Source of the DNA: Geodermatophilaceae bacterium URHB0062
Lineage (GTDB): Bacteria; Actinomycetota; Actinomycetes; Mycobacteriales; Geodermatophilaceae
Direction of reading: 5' to 3'
Length of the DNA stretch: 64,000 bases
NCBI GenBank assembly: GCA_000620185.1
Contig: JHVO01000009.1
Coordinates: 62,001 to 126,000, forward strand
The position numbers and the translations under genes were made by a program. Shown piece after piece: positions 51,952 to 60,973 of the stretch; the first letter of the stretch is position 1; every line of letters begins with the position of its first letter. The notes beneath the pieces are model-generated. The model did not search any database. It saw nothing but the letters and a program-made list of their open reading frames with translations, and had not been told where the DNA came from.

Positions 51952-52249
51952 GTTGCTCGGGGCGTCGGTCCGGACTCCCGACGGCCGGCGGCTGGGCGTC
52001 GTCACGGGCCTCCGCTGCAGCCTCGACGGCCCCAGCTCCGGTCCGACGCCGGCGCCACGGGTGCGCGCCCTGGTGGTCAGCGGCCGCCTCGCCGGCGCCG
52101 CCCTCGGCTACCAGCAGGAGGGGCAGCGAGGGCCCTGGCTGGTGCGCGCGCTGATCCGGGCGCTGCACCGGCACACCCGCGTCGTCGATGTCGCCCTCGT
52201 CGACCGGGTCGAGGACGGCACCATCCGACTCACCGCGAACCCGGGCTGA
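51938..52249 (+). CDS. PRC-barrel-like protein (second of a pair)
   Basis: This 103-residue protein has a PRC-barrel-like N-terminal half (ASELLGASVRTPDGRRLGVV) followed by a basic stretch (VRALIRALHRHTR). The ATG at 51938 lies inside the end of the first PRC-like gene. It is the last gene of the 12-gene operon and is followed by 194 bases with no recognised element other than the PPK2 gene promoter. Confidence 0.65.
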   Translation: MRASELLGASVRTPDGRRLGVVTGLRCSLDGPSSGPTPAPRVRALVVSGRLAGAALGYQQEGQRGPWLVRALIRALHRHTRVVDVALVDRVEDGTIRLTANPG

Positions 52250-52443
52250 GCCTTCGCTCGATGGACTGGAGAAATCCCACTCCCGGTCACCCTCCGGACA
52301 CCTCGGACGCCCATCCTGGCCGGGATGACGACGGGACGGACGCCGCGCTGCGTGCGAGCGGGGACCGCTGACGACCCTCGGCGACTTCGTGATCGGCGGC
52401 CGGCGGGCGTCCAGGCCGGGTCGGATTGCCGGACGATGAGGAC

Positions 52444-53397
52444 ATGACGCAGCACCTCCGGTTCACCGCCATCGAGGGCCAGCCCGGCGAGCTGATCGAT
52501 CTACGCCAGTGGCGGCTCAACCAGTTGCCGGACGAGTTCTCCGATGAGGACTGGGACGACGACCGGGAGCTCTACGGCCCGGACGGGCTCCGGGTGGAGA
52601 CCTGGCGCGAGGGCTATCCGTACGACGACCGGATGGAGCGCCGCGAGTACGAGATCGCCAAGCGGCGGCTGCAGATCGAACTGCTGAAGCTGCAGGGCTG
52701 GGTCAAGGACACCGGGCAGAAGATCGTGATCGTCTTCGAGGGCCGCGACGCAGCGGGCAAGGGCGGCACGATCAAGCGCTTCACCGAGCACCTCAACCCG
52801 CGCGGCGCGCGAGTGGTCGCGCTGGACAAGCCGAGCGAGCGCGAGCGGACCCAGTGGTATTTCCAGCGCTACGTCCAGCACCTGCCTGCAGGCGGGGAAA
52901 TCGTGCTGTTCGACCGCTCCTGGTACAACCGCGCCGGCGTCGAGCGGGTGATGGGGTACTGCACCGACGAGGAGTACGAGCAGTTCCTGCGCCAGGCGCC
53001 GCTGTTCGAGCGGATGCTGGTGCGCAGCGACATCTGGCTGGTCAAGCTCTGGTTCTCGGTCTCCCGCGGGGAGCAGATCAGCCGGTTCATCGTCCGGCAG
53101 ATCGACCCGGTGCGGCAGTGGAAGCTCTCCCCCACCGACCTGGCCTCCCTGGACAAGTGGGACGAGTACACGGAGGCCAAGGAGGCCATGTTCCTGCACA
53201 CCGACACCGCGGACGCGCCGTGGACGGTGATCAAGAGCAACGACAAGAAGCGTGCACGGCTCGAGGCCATGCGGCACGTCCTGACCCGGTTCGACTACAC
53301 GGACAAGGACGCCGCCGCGATCGGCGTCCCGGACCCCAGCATCGTCGGCTCGGCCGCCGACGTCCTCGAGGACGACGCCGCCGTCGACTCACCCTAG
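52444..53397 (+). CDS. ppk2: Polyphosphate kinase 2
   Basis: The 317-residue PPK2 uses polyphosphate to phosphorylate nucleoside diphosphates or monophosphates. Walker A is FEGRDAAGKGG near 99-109, and the Walker B region is VLFDRSWYNRAGVERVM, with D157. The lid contains arginines in SRGEQISRFIVRQIDP. Single-domain length fits class I or III. The ATG at 52444 follows GAGGAC. It stands next to a CHAD-domain gene, which fits polyphosphate use. Confidence 0.94.
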   Translation: MTQHLRFTAIEGQPGELIDLRQWRLNQLPDEFSDEDWDDDRELYGPDGLRVETWREGYPYDDRMERREYEIAKRRLQIELLKLQGWVKDTGQKIVIVFEGRDAAGKGGTIKRFTEHLNPRGARVVALDKPSERERTQWYFQRYVQHLPAGGEIVLFDRSWYNRAGVERVMGYCTDEEYEQFLRQAPLFERMLVRSDIWLVKLWFSVSRGEQISRFIVRQIDPVRQWKLSPTDLASLDKWDEYTEAKEAMFLHTDTADAPWTVIKSNDKKRARLEAMRHVLTRFDYTDKDAAAIGVPDPSIVGSAADVLEDDAAVDSP

Positions 53398-53406
53398 GAG
53401 GTCCTC

Positions 53407-54153
53407 GTGTCCGGCATCCTCGTCTCGGCCGCCGGCCCGAGCATGCGGGCCGCGCTGCGGGAGCTCGCGCTGCCCACGTTCCGCCGCTGGGCCGACCGAT
53501 GGGGCTGGGCGGTGGACGTCGGGGACCTGCCCTCCGACGGGGTGGCCGCCGATGCCGGCGCACAGCGCGCCAAGTGGGCCAAGATCGGTCTGCTCCGCGC
53601 GGCGCTGGAGCGCGCTCCGCTGGCGATGTGGGTCGACGCCGACGTGCTGATCCTGCGCGACGACGAGGACGTCAGCGGGCACCTGCACCCGGCGGCCTTC
53701 CAGGCCCTCGCGCTGGAGCAGGTGCCGAGCGAGCACCGGGTGAACCCCAACACCGGCGTCTGGCTGCTGCGCTCCTGCCCCCAGGCATTCGCGTTCCTCG
53801 ACGCCGTGGCGGCGGCCGGGCCGCAACCGGGGCCATGGGCCGATCAGGGCGCCGTCCTCGCGGCCCTCGGGTGGAACCGGGGGGACGAGCGCTACCACTG
53901 GGCGCGACCGGGGCCCGGCAACGACTTCCTCACCGGCACCAGCTGGCTGCCGTCCGGCTGGAACCAGCCGTGGACCGCTCCACGGGAGGACGACGACTGC
54001 TTCAACAGCTCCGCCGGTTCCTATGGGGACCGACCGCTGGTTCCCCGGCCGCACGCGCTGCACTTCATGGGCATGACCCCAGCCGCTCGCTACCGGGCAA
54101 TGGCGGCGGTCACCGGGAGTATTCCCGGGCCGCGCGAGCCGATCGACTGCTAG
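53407..54153 (+). CDS. GT-A-fold glycosyltransferase-like protein
   Basis: The 248-residue protein resembles galactosyltransferase/GT34-like proteins. A DxD-type motif, DADVLI, near residues 77-82, binds a divalent metal and the sugar nucleotide. The N-terminal SAAGPSMRAALREL and the later NPNTGVWLLRS and ADQGAVLAAL are typical for the fold. It starts 9 bases after PPK2, so it is in the same operon. The acceptor and donor are unknown. Confidence 0.75.
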   Translation: MSGILVSAAGPSMRAALRELALPTFRRWADRWGWAVDVGDLPSDGVAADAGAQRAKWAKIGLLRAALERAPLAMWVDADVLILRDDEDVSGHLHPAAFQALALEQVPSEHRVNPNTGVWLLRSCPQAFAFLDAVAAAGPQPGPWADQGAVLAALGWNRGDERYHWARPGPGNDFLTGTSWLPSGWNQPWTAPREDDDCFNSSAGSYGDRPLVPRPHALHFMGMTPAARYRAMAAVTGSIPGPREPIDC

Positions 54154-54206
54154 GAGCGGGACCGCGCTGGTAGAGCCGGTTCACCTTTCCGGTGTACACC
54201 TGTGCG

Positions 54207-55820
54207 GTGCCCGAGCTTCACCGAGAAGTCGAGTTGAAGTACAGCGCGGACGACGAGTTCGAACTCCCCTCGCTCGTCCAGTTGGTGGCCGACGTCGCCG
54301 GCGCCTCCCTCCCGGGCGACGCGCCCCTGGCCGACGGAGTGGCGGCCGAGCACCGTCTGGAGGCCGTCTACTTCGACACCGCCGATCTCCGGCTGGCCGC
54401 GGCCGGACTCACGTTGCGTCGGCGAACCGGTGGCGACGACTCGGGCTGGCACCTCAAGGTTCCGGCCGGCCGGGCGACCCGGTCCGAGGTCCGGCTGCCA
54501 CCGGGACGCGTGCCACCCGGCCGCATGCCTCGCAGCGTGCCGGAACAGCTGCAGTCGATGGTGTGGGCGCAGACTCTCGGCCGACCGCTGCAGCCCCTGG
54601 CTCGGATCACGACCGAGCGAACCGTGCGGCGACTGAGCGATCCAACGGGCCGGGTGCTCGTCGAGGTGGCCGACGACCGCGTCACGGCGCGACGGATCTC
54701 ACCCACTGACGGGATCGGGGAGGCGGTCGGCCCGGCGACGCGGTGGCGGGAGATCGAGTTCGAGCTGGGCGACGGCACCACGGATCTCGTCGACGTGCTG
54801 GACGAGCACCTCCGGCAGCGGGGCCTGCGCCCCGCCGCCTCGTCCAAGCTGGCTCACGTGCTGGCCGGCGCCGAGCCCAAGCGCCGCCGATCCGACCGGA
54901 AGGCCGCCCCCGCTCCCCGGCTGACGACCAAGAGCCCGGCGGGCGAGGTGGTGCTGACCCATCTCCGCGAACAGGTCGCCCAGGTGCAGGCCCAGGACCT
55001 GCCCGTACGGCTGGACGCGCCGGACGCCGTGCACAAGATGCGGGTGGCCACGCGCCGGTTGCGCAGCGCCCTGAGCACCTTCAAGCCGCTCTTCGAGCCC
55101 GACGTCATCGGCCCCCTGCGCGACGAGCTCAAGTGGCTGGCCGGAGAGCTCGGCGCCGCGCGGGACGCCGAGGTCATGCGGGACAGGGTGCGCGGCGCCG
55201 TCGACAGCGAGGACGCCGAACTGCACCTCCACGCGGGCGCCGACGCCGCCCTCTCTTCCCTCGACGAGGCATACCGCACCGCGCATGACCGGGTGCTCGC
55301 CGAGCTGGACAGCCCCCGCTACCACGACATCCTCACGTCGCTGCGCGGCCTGGTCGAGCGACCGCCGCTGCGCAAGGCGGCGAAGCGACCCGCGGGCAAG
55401 GCGCTCCCCGCCCTCGTCGCCCGCAGCTACGCCCGGGTCGACCGCATCGTCGGTCAGGCGGACGCGCTGCCGGAGGGCGCCGAACGCTCCGAGCTGCTCC
55501 ACGACGCCCGCAAGGCTGCCAAGCAGGCCCGGTACGCAGGCGAATCCGTCGCCGTCGTCTTCGGCGACGACGCCTCACGGTTCGCCACCGCGCTGGAGGC
55601 TGTTCAGGAGGCCCTCGGCGACCGCCAGGACTCCGTCCTCACCCGCCAACGGCTGCACGACCTCGCCCTGCGCGCCTCGACCACCGAGATCGCCTTCCTC
55701 TACGGCCGTCTCCACGCCCGTGAAGAGGGCCGTGCCGGACAGATGCAGCAGCGCTTCGACGAGGCCTGGAGAGCGGCCGGCCGCAAGTCGGTGCACCGCT
55801 GGCTCAGAGGTGGCGGCTGA
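54207..55820 (+). CDS. CYTH and CHAD domain protein
   Basis: The 537-residue protein has an N-terminal CYTH domain (triphosphate tunnel, ExExK in HREVELKY near residues 5-12, to about 205), then a linker, then a C-terminal CHAD domain (about 245-530) with conserved histidines and basic residues such as VHKMRVATRRLRSAL. CYTH domains bind or hydrolyse triphosphates, and CHAD domains bind polyphosphate, so it fits the neighbouring PPK2. The start at 54207 gives the usual short N-terminus; a GTG at 54192 is the alternative. Confidence 0.9.
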   Translation: MPELHREVELKYSADDEFELPSLVQLVADVAGASLPGDAPLADGVAAEHRLEAVYFDTADLRLAAAGLTLRRRTGGDDSGWHLKVPAGRATRSEVRLPPGRVPPGRMPRSVPEQLQSMVWAQTLGRPLQPLARITTERTVRRLSDPTGRVLVEVADDRVTARRISPTDGIGEAVGPATRWREIEFELGDGTTDLVDVLDEHLRQRGLRPAASSKLAHVLAGAEPKRRRSDRKAAPAPRLTTKSPAGEVVLTHLREQVAQVQAQDLPVRLDAPDAVHKMRVATRRLRSALSTFKPLFEPDVIGPLRDELKWLAGELGAARDAEVMRDRVRGAVDSEDAELHLHAGADAALSSLDEAYRTAHDRVLAELDSPRYHDILTSLRGLVERPPLRKAAKRPAGKALPALVARSYARVDRIVGQADALPEGAERSELLHDARKAAKQARYAGESVAVVFGDDASRFATALEAVQEALGDRQDSVLTRQRLHDLALRASTTEIAFLYGRLHAREEGRAGQMQQRFDEAWRAAGRKSVHRWLRGGG

Positions 55821-55866
55821 ACGGCATCCGTCGATCGCGGCGGGCCGGCGCGCGCGATGAGGCTGC

Positions 55867-56595
55867 CTACGGGAGGCGGAGTTCGCCGGTTCGCACGAGG
55901 TGGTCGGCGACGTCCCGAAGCTTCCGGTTGGTCGTCATCGAGGCCCGTGCCAGGAGCTGGAAAGCCTGGTCGGCGGTGAGCTTGTAGCGCTCCATCAGGA
56001 TGCCCTTCGCCTGGTCGATGACCGCCCGGGATTCCAGTGCGGCCTGCAGATTCTCGGCCATGTCCCGGGCGGACTGGTAGGCGTACAGGTTGCCGGTGGC
56101 GACCGCGGCGTACGGGGCGAACCGGGTGGCCACCGACCGGCTGGCCTCGTCGAAGGCGTCCGGGCGGCGGGCGTAGATGTTCAGCGCGCCGGTTACCCGC
56201 TCGTCCGGGTCGATGGCCAGCGGGATGGACAAGGAACTGAGGTTGCCGCGCTCGACGGCGCGCGGCAGGTAGTCAGGCCACCGGTCATCGGCGCGGGTGT
56301 CGGGGATCTCGGTCACCTCGCCGGTACGGGCCGCGTGCAGGCAGGGGCCGTGCCCTCGCTCGTACTGCCTCTCGTCCAGATCGGTGGCGAGCTCACCCGT
56401 GGAGACCACCGTCGTCGGCCGGTCCTTCACCAGCAGCAATACCGAGGCCTCGGGATTGCCGGGCATCACCGACTTGGTCACGTCGGCGACCGTCTGCAGC
56501 AGGCTGTCCAACGACAGCTCGCGCAGGGACAGCCGGCCCAGGCGCTCCAGCGCCTCAGCAGCATCGGCTGGTTGCGGGTTCTGGGTGTCGGCCAC
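55867..56595 (-). CDS. GAF-ANTAR response regulator
   Basis: The 242-residue protein has a GAF domain at about 30-165 (ETERGHGPCLHAA-like region with GTG in TGEVTEIPDTRAD) and an ANTAR RNA-binding domain at about 185-240 (RAVIDQAKGILMERYKLTADQAFQLLARASMTTNRKLRDVA). ANTAR proteins act by antitermination at RNA hairpins. The GTG at 56595 is preceded by GGAGG; the frame continues upstream, but that part has no domain. The stimulus is unknown. Confidence 0.9.
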   Translation of the reverse strand: MADTQNPQPADAAEALERLGRLSLRELSLDSLLQTVADVTKSVMPGNPEASVLLLVKDRPTTVVSTGELATDLDERQYERGHGPCLHAARTGEVTEIPDTRADDRWPDYLPRAVERGNLSSLSIPLAIDPDERVTGALNIYARRPDAFDEASRSVATRFAPYAAVATGNLYAYQSARDMAENLQAALESRAVIDQAKGILMERYKLTADQAFQLLARASMTTNRKLRDVADHLVRTGELRLP

Positions 56596-56887
56596 GGCGG
56601 GCCTCCGGTCTGCTCGACACCGGGGGCTGGCGACCTCGGTCACGGACCCTCCGGGCCCGCGTGGGTACGCCGCTGCCTGACGCACAGTCGACGCTCGGTC
56701 ATCCCAGCGTCTGAGGGCAACGTACGCGCGATCACGGGACCGCGGGCTGAACGTGTGAGCGCCTACCAAGATCACCTCGGCAGTCGGAATTCCTGCGTAG
56801 CGTCGCTTCCAGCCGAACGACGTTCAGCCACGAGCCTCGCGCGGTCAGGCCTCACCGGTCCATGAAGCGGAGGCTGGTGAGGCCGCC

Positions 56888-57169
56888 CTACGCCGGCCGC
56901 GAATCGCCTCGGCCCTCCCGGTCCTCGCGGTCGTAGCGGGACTCGTAGAACCGCTCCCGGTTCTCCTCGGTGGGCCAGCCGTGTGCCCGCCCGTACTTCT
57001 GCACCGTGTTCGCCGACACGCCCAGCTCGGCGACCGCGCGCACCGACGCGCCGTTCTTCAACGCCTGGGCGACGGCCTTCTCCAGCGACTCCTGAGCCTT
57101 CCGCACACCCGCCACCGCGGCGCGGATCCGCACGGCGTCGACCTCGGTGATCGGACGCGAATCGGGCAC
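56888..57169 (-). CDS. Small HTH-like protein
   Basis: The 93-residue protein has a helix-turn-helix-like segment near residues 38-60 (GASVRAVAELGVSANTVQKYGR) and a charged C-terminus (RYDREDREGRGDSR). It is transcribed toward the ANTAR gene, from which it is separated by 292 bases that contain nothing else I recognise apart from the ANTAR promoter. A DNA-binding role is possible but not certain. Function unknown. Confidence 0.6.
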   Translation of the reverse strand: MPDSRPITEVDAVRIRAAVAGVRKAQESLEKAVAQALKNGASVRAVAELGVSANTVQKYGRAHGWPTEENRERFYESRYDREDREGRGDSRPA

Positions 57170-57277
57170 GCCAGCAGGCTAGAACCGCGGTGATCGTCGC
57201 ACCAGTAGACACGATGACGGACCCCCTGCCCTCGGGTGACGCCGAGGTCGCGATCACGTGACCGTCGCCGAGAACCA

Positions 57278-57309
57278 CTCAGGCCGCTCCGAGAGGGGAA
57301 CGGCCTGAG
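57278..57309 (-). terminator. Stem-loop after the aldo-keto reductase gene
   Basis: CTCAGGCCG and CGGCCTGAG form a perfect 9-base stem around a 14-base loop. It lies about 100 bases past the aldo-keto reductase stop on the minus strand, within a 237-base region that otherwise has no gene. It is a plausible terminator. Confidence 0.45.
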
Positions 57310-57406
57310 GCGAGCGGGTGGAGGTGAGGTGCCGGTGTGGACCGCAGCGAAATCCGGTGCACGGTGGCGAGCGGCGTCAACTGCACCCACGACTGCAACC
57401 AACTGG

Positions 57407-58393
<987 letters not shown>

Positions 58394-58456
58394 GGTGTAG
58401 CGCTCCCTTGTTGGTGTGGTGTCAGGCCCGCCAGGTCGGCATGACCGGAGGTGCTC

Positions 58457-59299
58457 TCAGGCGTCGTCGTGGGCGAGGTTGCTGGAGAGGCCGCGGTGGG
58501 CGTCGACCTGGGCGAGCAGGTCCTTGGCCTTCTGCTCCACACCGGCGACGGCGTCCGCGCCGGCGACCCAGCGCACCGGCGGCTGCTCCGAGGTCGCGAG
58601 GCCGATGAGTGCCTGGGCGAGCTTGGCCGGGTCGCCGCCCTGCTGGCCGTTCATGCCGTTCCAGGCGGTGACGGTCTGCTCGGTGCGCTCGGCGTAGTCG
58701 GCGATCGAGGGCTGGGCGTAGCTCGTGGACTCGGGGGTGAGCAGGTCGGTGCGGAAGAAGCCGGGCTCGACGACCATCGTGTGGATGCCGTAGGGCGCGA
58801 CCTCGGGGGTGAGGGACTCCATGAAGCCCTCGAGAGCGAACTTCGACGCGGCGTAGGCGGTGCAGAACTCCTGCCCGATCAGACCCGCGGTGGAGCTGAT
58901 CGTGACGACAACTCCGGAGCGCTGGGCGCGCATGACCGGCAGGACTGCTCGGGTGACGTTCAGGGGACCGAACAGGTTGGTCTCGAGCTGGGCGCGGAAG
59001 TCCTCCGGCGTGATCTCCTCGAAGAATCCGGCGTAGAAGTTCCCGGCGTTGTTGATCAGCACGTCGACGCGGCCGAAGCGGTCAATGGCGGCGTCGACGG
59101 CGGCCTGCACGCTGGCCGGGTCGGTGACGTCCAGGGCGACGGCCAATAGGTCGTCGTGGTTGCCGAGGGCCTCCGTGACTGTTCGGGCGTTGCGGGCGGT
59201 GGCGACGACCTGGTGGCCGGCGTCGAGGGCGGAGCGCGCGATGTCGACGCCCATGCCGCGTCCGGCTCCGGTGACCAGGACGACCTTCGTGGCTGACAT
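58457..59299 (-). CDS. SDR-family oxidoreductase
   Basis: The 280-residue classical SDR has the cofactor motif TGAGRGMG near 10-17, NNAG near 87, and active-site TAYAASKFA. It carries a C-terminal extension of about 50 residues. It is divergent from a MmyB-like regulator across a 167-base region with inverted repeats, and precedes the aldo-keto reductase in its transcript. Together they look like a repressor-controlled aldehyde or ketone detoxification pair. Substrate unknown. Confidence 0.92.
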   Translation of the reverse strand: MSATKVVLVTGAGRGMGVDIARSALDAGHQVVATARNARTVTEALGNHDDLLAVALDVTDPASVQAAVDAAIDRFGRVDVLINNAGNFYAGFFEEITPEDFRAQLETNLFGPLNVTRAVLPVMRAQRSGVVVTISSTAGLIGQEFCTAYAASKFALEGFMESLTPEVAPYGIHTMVVEPGFFRTDLLTPESTSYAQPSIADYAERTEQTVTAWNGMNGQQGGDPAKLAQALIGLATSEQPPVRWVAGADAVAGVEQKAKDLLAQVDAHRGLSSNLAHDDA

Positions 59300-59396
59300 G
59301 TCGAGTCCTCCTCTGCGGCGGCGAGGCGGTCCGCGGTCTGCGGGCTCGGTCGGCCTCGATCGCCGACCCCCAGAGAACGCCGCCTGCAGCGGGCGG

Positions 59397-59442
59397 GACA
59401 GGACCTGTCAAGAGGGGTACTCACAGTGACCCTTTACGGGTC
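59397..59442. promoter_or_regulatory. Palindromes in the SDR/regulator divergent promoter
   Basis: GACAGGACCTGTC (59397-59409) is a perfect palindrome around one central base. GACCC-TTTAC-GGGTC (59428-59442) is a 5-base inverted repeat. Both lie within the 167 bases between the divergent SDR and regulator, near 24 to 70 bases before the regulator start, and are candidate operators. Confidence 0.45.
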
Positions 59443-59466
59443 GGAGCTGCTCCTACGCTCGGTGGC

Positions 59467-60357
59467 ATGGACGGCAAGGAGGCGGCGAGAACGGCCGTGC
59501 GCGAGTTCCTCAGCTCGCGTCGTGATCGGGTCTCCCCGGCCGACGCGGGCCTCCCCGTCGGCGGGACCCGCCGCCGGGTGAAGGGTCTCCGCCGGGAGGA
59601 GGTCGCTCTGCTGGCCGGGGTGAGCCCGGAGTACTACATCCGCCTGGAGCGCGGTCAGGCGACTGGCCCGTCCCCGAGCGTCGTGGAGTCCGTCGCCACG
59701 GTGCTCCGACTCGACGACGACGAGCGCAGCCACCTCGACCGCCTGCTGGCCGCGCTCACGCCGGCGGCGGGCAAGCGCCGGAAGGCCGCAGTCAAGGAGA
59801 CCGTCCGCCCCGGAGTTCGAGTGGTGCTGGACTCCCTCCACCACCTCCCGGCCGTGGTGTTCAACAGCCGGCTTGACGTGCTGGCGGCCAACGACCTGGG
59901 ACGTGCGCTGTACGCGCCGGTGTTCGACACCGACGGCCCGCCGAATACCGCGCTGTTCCTGTTCCTGGACGAGCACCGCGCTCGCCAGCTGTTTCCGGAC
60001 TGGGACCGCGTCGCCGGCGACACGGTGGCGCTGCTGCGGGTAGCGGCCGGCCGCCGTCCCGACGACCCGGCCCTGATCGGGCTCATCGGTGCGCTGTCCA
60101 CCCGCAGCGGCGCCTTCCGTACCCGCTGGGCCGCCAACGACGTCCGAGCGCACAAGCCGGGGGTCAAGGCCTTCCGGCACCCGGCGATAGGCGAGGTGAC
60201 CCTGCCCTTCGAGAACCTCAGTGTGGACTCGACAGGGGACCAGGTTCTGACGGTCTTCACCCCGCAGCCCGGCACACCGGAGCACGACGCGATCCAGCTC
60301 CTGTCCAGCTGGGCGGCCACTGACGGACCGGACATCGTTGGTCATCGTGTTCGGTGA
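59467..60357 (+). CDS. XRE/MmyB-like transcriptional regulator
   Basis: The 296-residue regulator has an N-terminal XRE helix-turn-helix at about 38-80 (GLRREEVALLAGVSPEYYIRLERG) and a C-terminal MmyB-like ligand-binding domain (about 105-295, with DVLAANDLGRALYAP and PGTPEHDAIQLL). MmyB-type regulators of this form sit next to SDR and aldo-keto reductase genes and bind hydrophobic ligands. It is divergent from the SDR. The TTATG-like start is clear. Confidence 0.92.
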   Translation: MDGKEAARTAVREFLSSRRDRVSPADAGLPVGGTRRRVKGLRREEVALLAGVSPEYYIRLERGQATGPSPSVVESVATVLRLDDDERSHLDRLLAALTPAAGKRRKAAVKETVRPGVRVVLDSLHHLPAVVFNSRLDVLAANDLGRALYAPVFDTDGPPNTALFLFLDEHRARQLFPDWDRVAGDTVALLRVAAGRRPDDPALIGLIGALSTRSGAFRTRWAANDVRAHKPGVKAFRHPAIGEVTLPFENLSVDSTGDQVLTVFTPQPGTPEHDAIQLLSSWAATDGPDIVGHRVR

Positions 60358-60391
60358 TGCCGGCGCCGGTCATGCGCAACCAGCGGCCGAC

Positions 60392-60454
60392 GGCGATCGG
60401 GCTCATCTCGTCGTCGATGGGCTCGAGGTCGAAGACGTCGAGGTTCTCGGCCAT
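60392..60454 (-). pseudogene. Remnant of an aldo-keto reductase C-terminus
   Basis: The minus-strand frame from 60454 reads MAENLDVFDLEPIDDEMS, which strongly resembles the end of 2,5-diketogluconate-reductase-type aldo-keto reductases (RMAENxDVFDFEL). The frame continues without a recognised partner, and upstream residues do not extend the match far. It is best read as a leftover fragment, though it could be chance. Confidence 0.4.
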
Positions 60455-60771
60455 GTGCCCCTGCGATCCGGAGAACGCCGCGGCCACGGACTCGGACCTC
60501 GGCCGTCCCGCCCGGCCGAGGTCACAACCGGATCCGGAGGAACCGCGTGCGCAGCCTGGTGGAACTGGACTACTTCCGGTTGCACGACGGCGTACGTCCG
60601 CCCACGCGAGTCCAGGCACCGTGGCTCATCGGTCACTGGCTCCCTCTGCCACTCGATGAGGCGCTCCGGTACGGGCGCCCTGCTGCTCACCGACGACTCG
60701 AGTAAGTGGGCTAACTCAACCAGGGACGAAGTGGTCGAAGGACGAACTGAAAAGAGCGCTGCTCAGAAGGG
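60455..60771. other. Non-coding stretch, nothing recognised
   Basis: Between the aldo-keto reductase remnant and the tRNA fragment there is no gene that I can support. Frames exist but have no family, good ribosome site or coding signature. Confidence 0.4.
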
Positions 60772-60813
60772 TGGAGCTGAGGGGACTCGAACCCCTGACC
60801 CCCACAATGCCAG
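60772..60813 (-). other. tRNA-Ala(GGC) 3' fragment, probable attachment core
   Basis: Reading the minus strand, the 42 bases match tRNA positions 32-73: loop CTGGCAT with anticodon GGC, stem side TGTGG, variable region, T arm AGGGG-TTCGAGT-CCCCT, acceptor CAGCTCC and A73. T70 would pair with G3 as in alanine tRNAs. The other anticodon-stem strand and the rest of the tRNA are missing; the match stops at the loop edge, as it does for duplicated attachment cores. Confidence 0.7.
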
Positions 60814-60973
60814 ACCGTTCCGTAAGCCACTTGACGTGCTCGTTCGTGCGACCGCGGACGCTGGCACACCAGCGCGGACGCCGCCAACTCCAACCAGAAC
60901 TGCAACCACTTCAGCGAACACCCTGCCGTGTGCCAGTGCGCGCTGACATGTAGGTGAGCGAGTTGGTGGAAGG

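Noticed and set aside
60300-60960. Several overlapping open frames around the tRNA fragment
   Set aside because: None has a recognisable domain, ribosome site or conserved length; the region reads as non-coding remnants.
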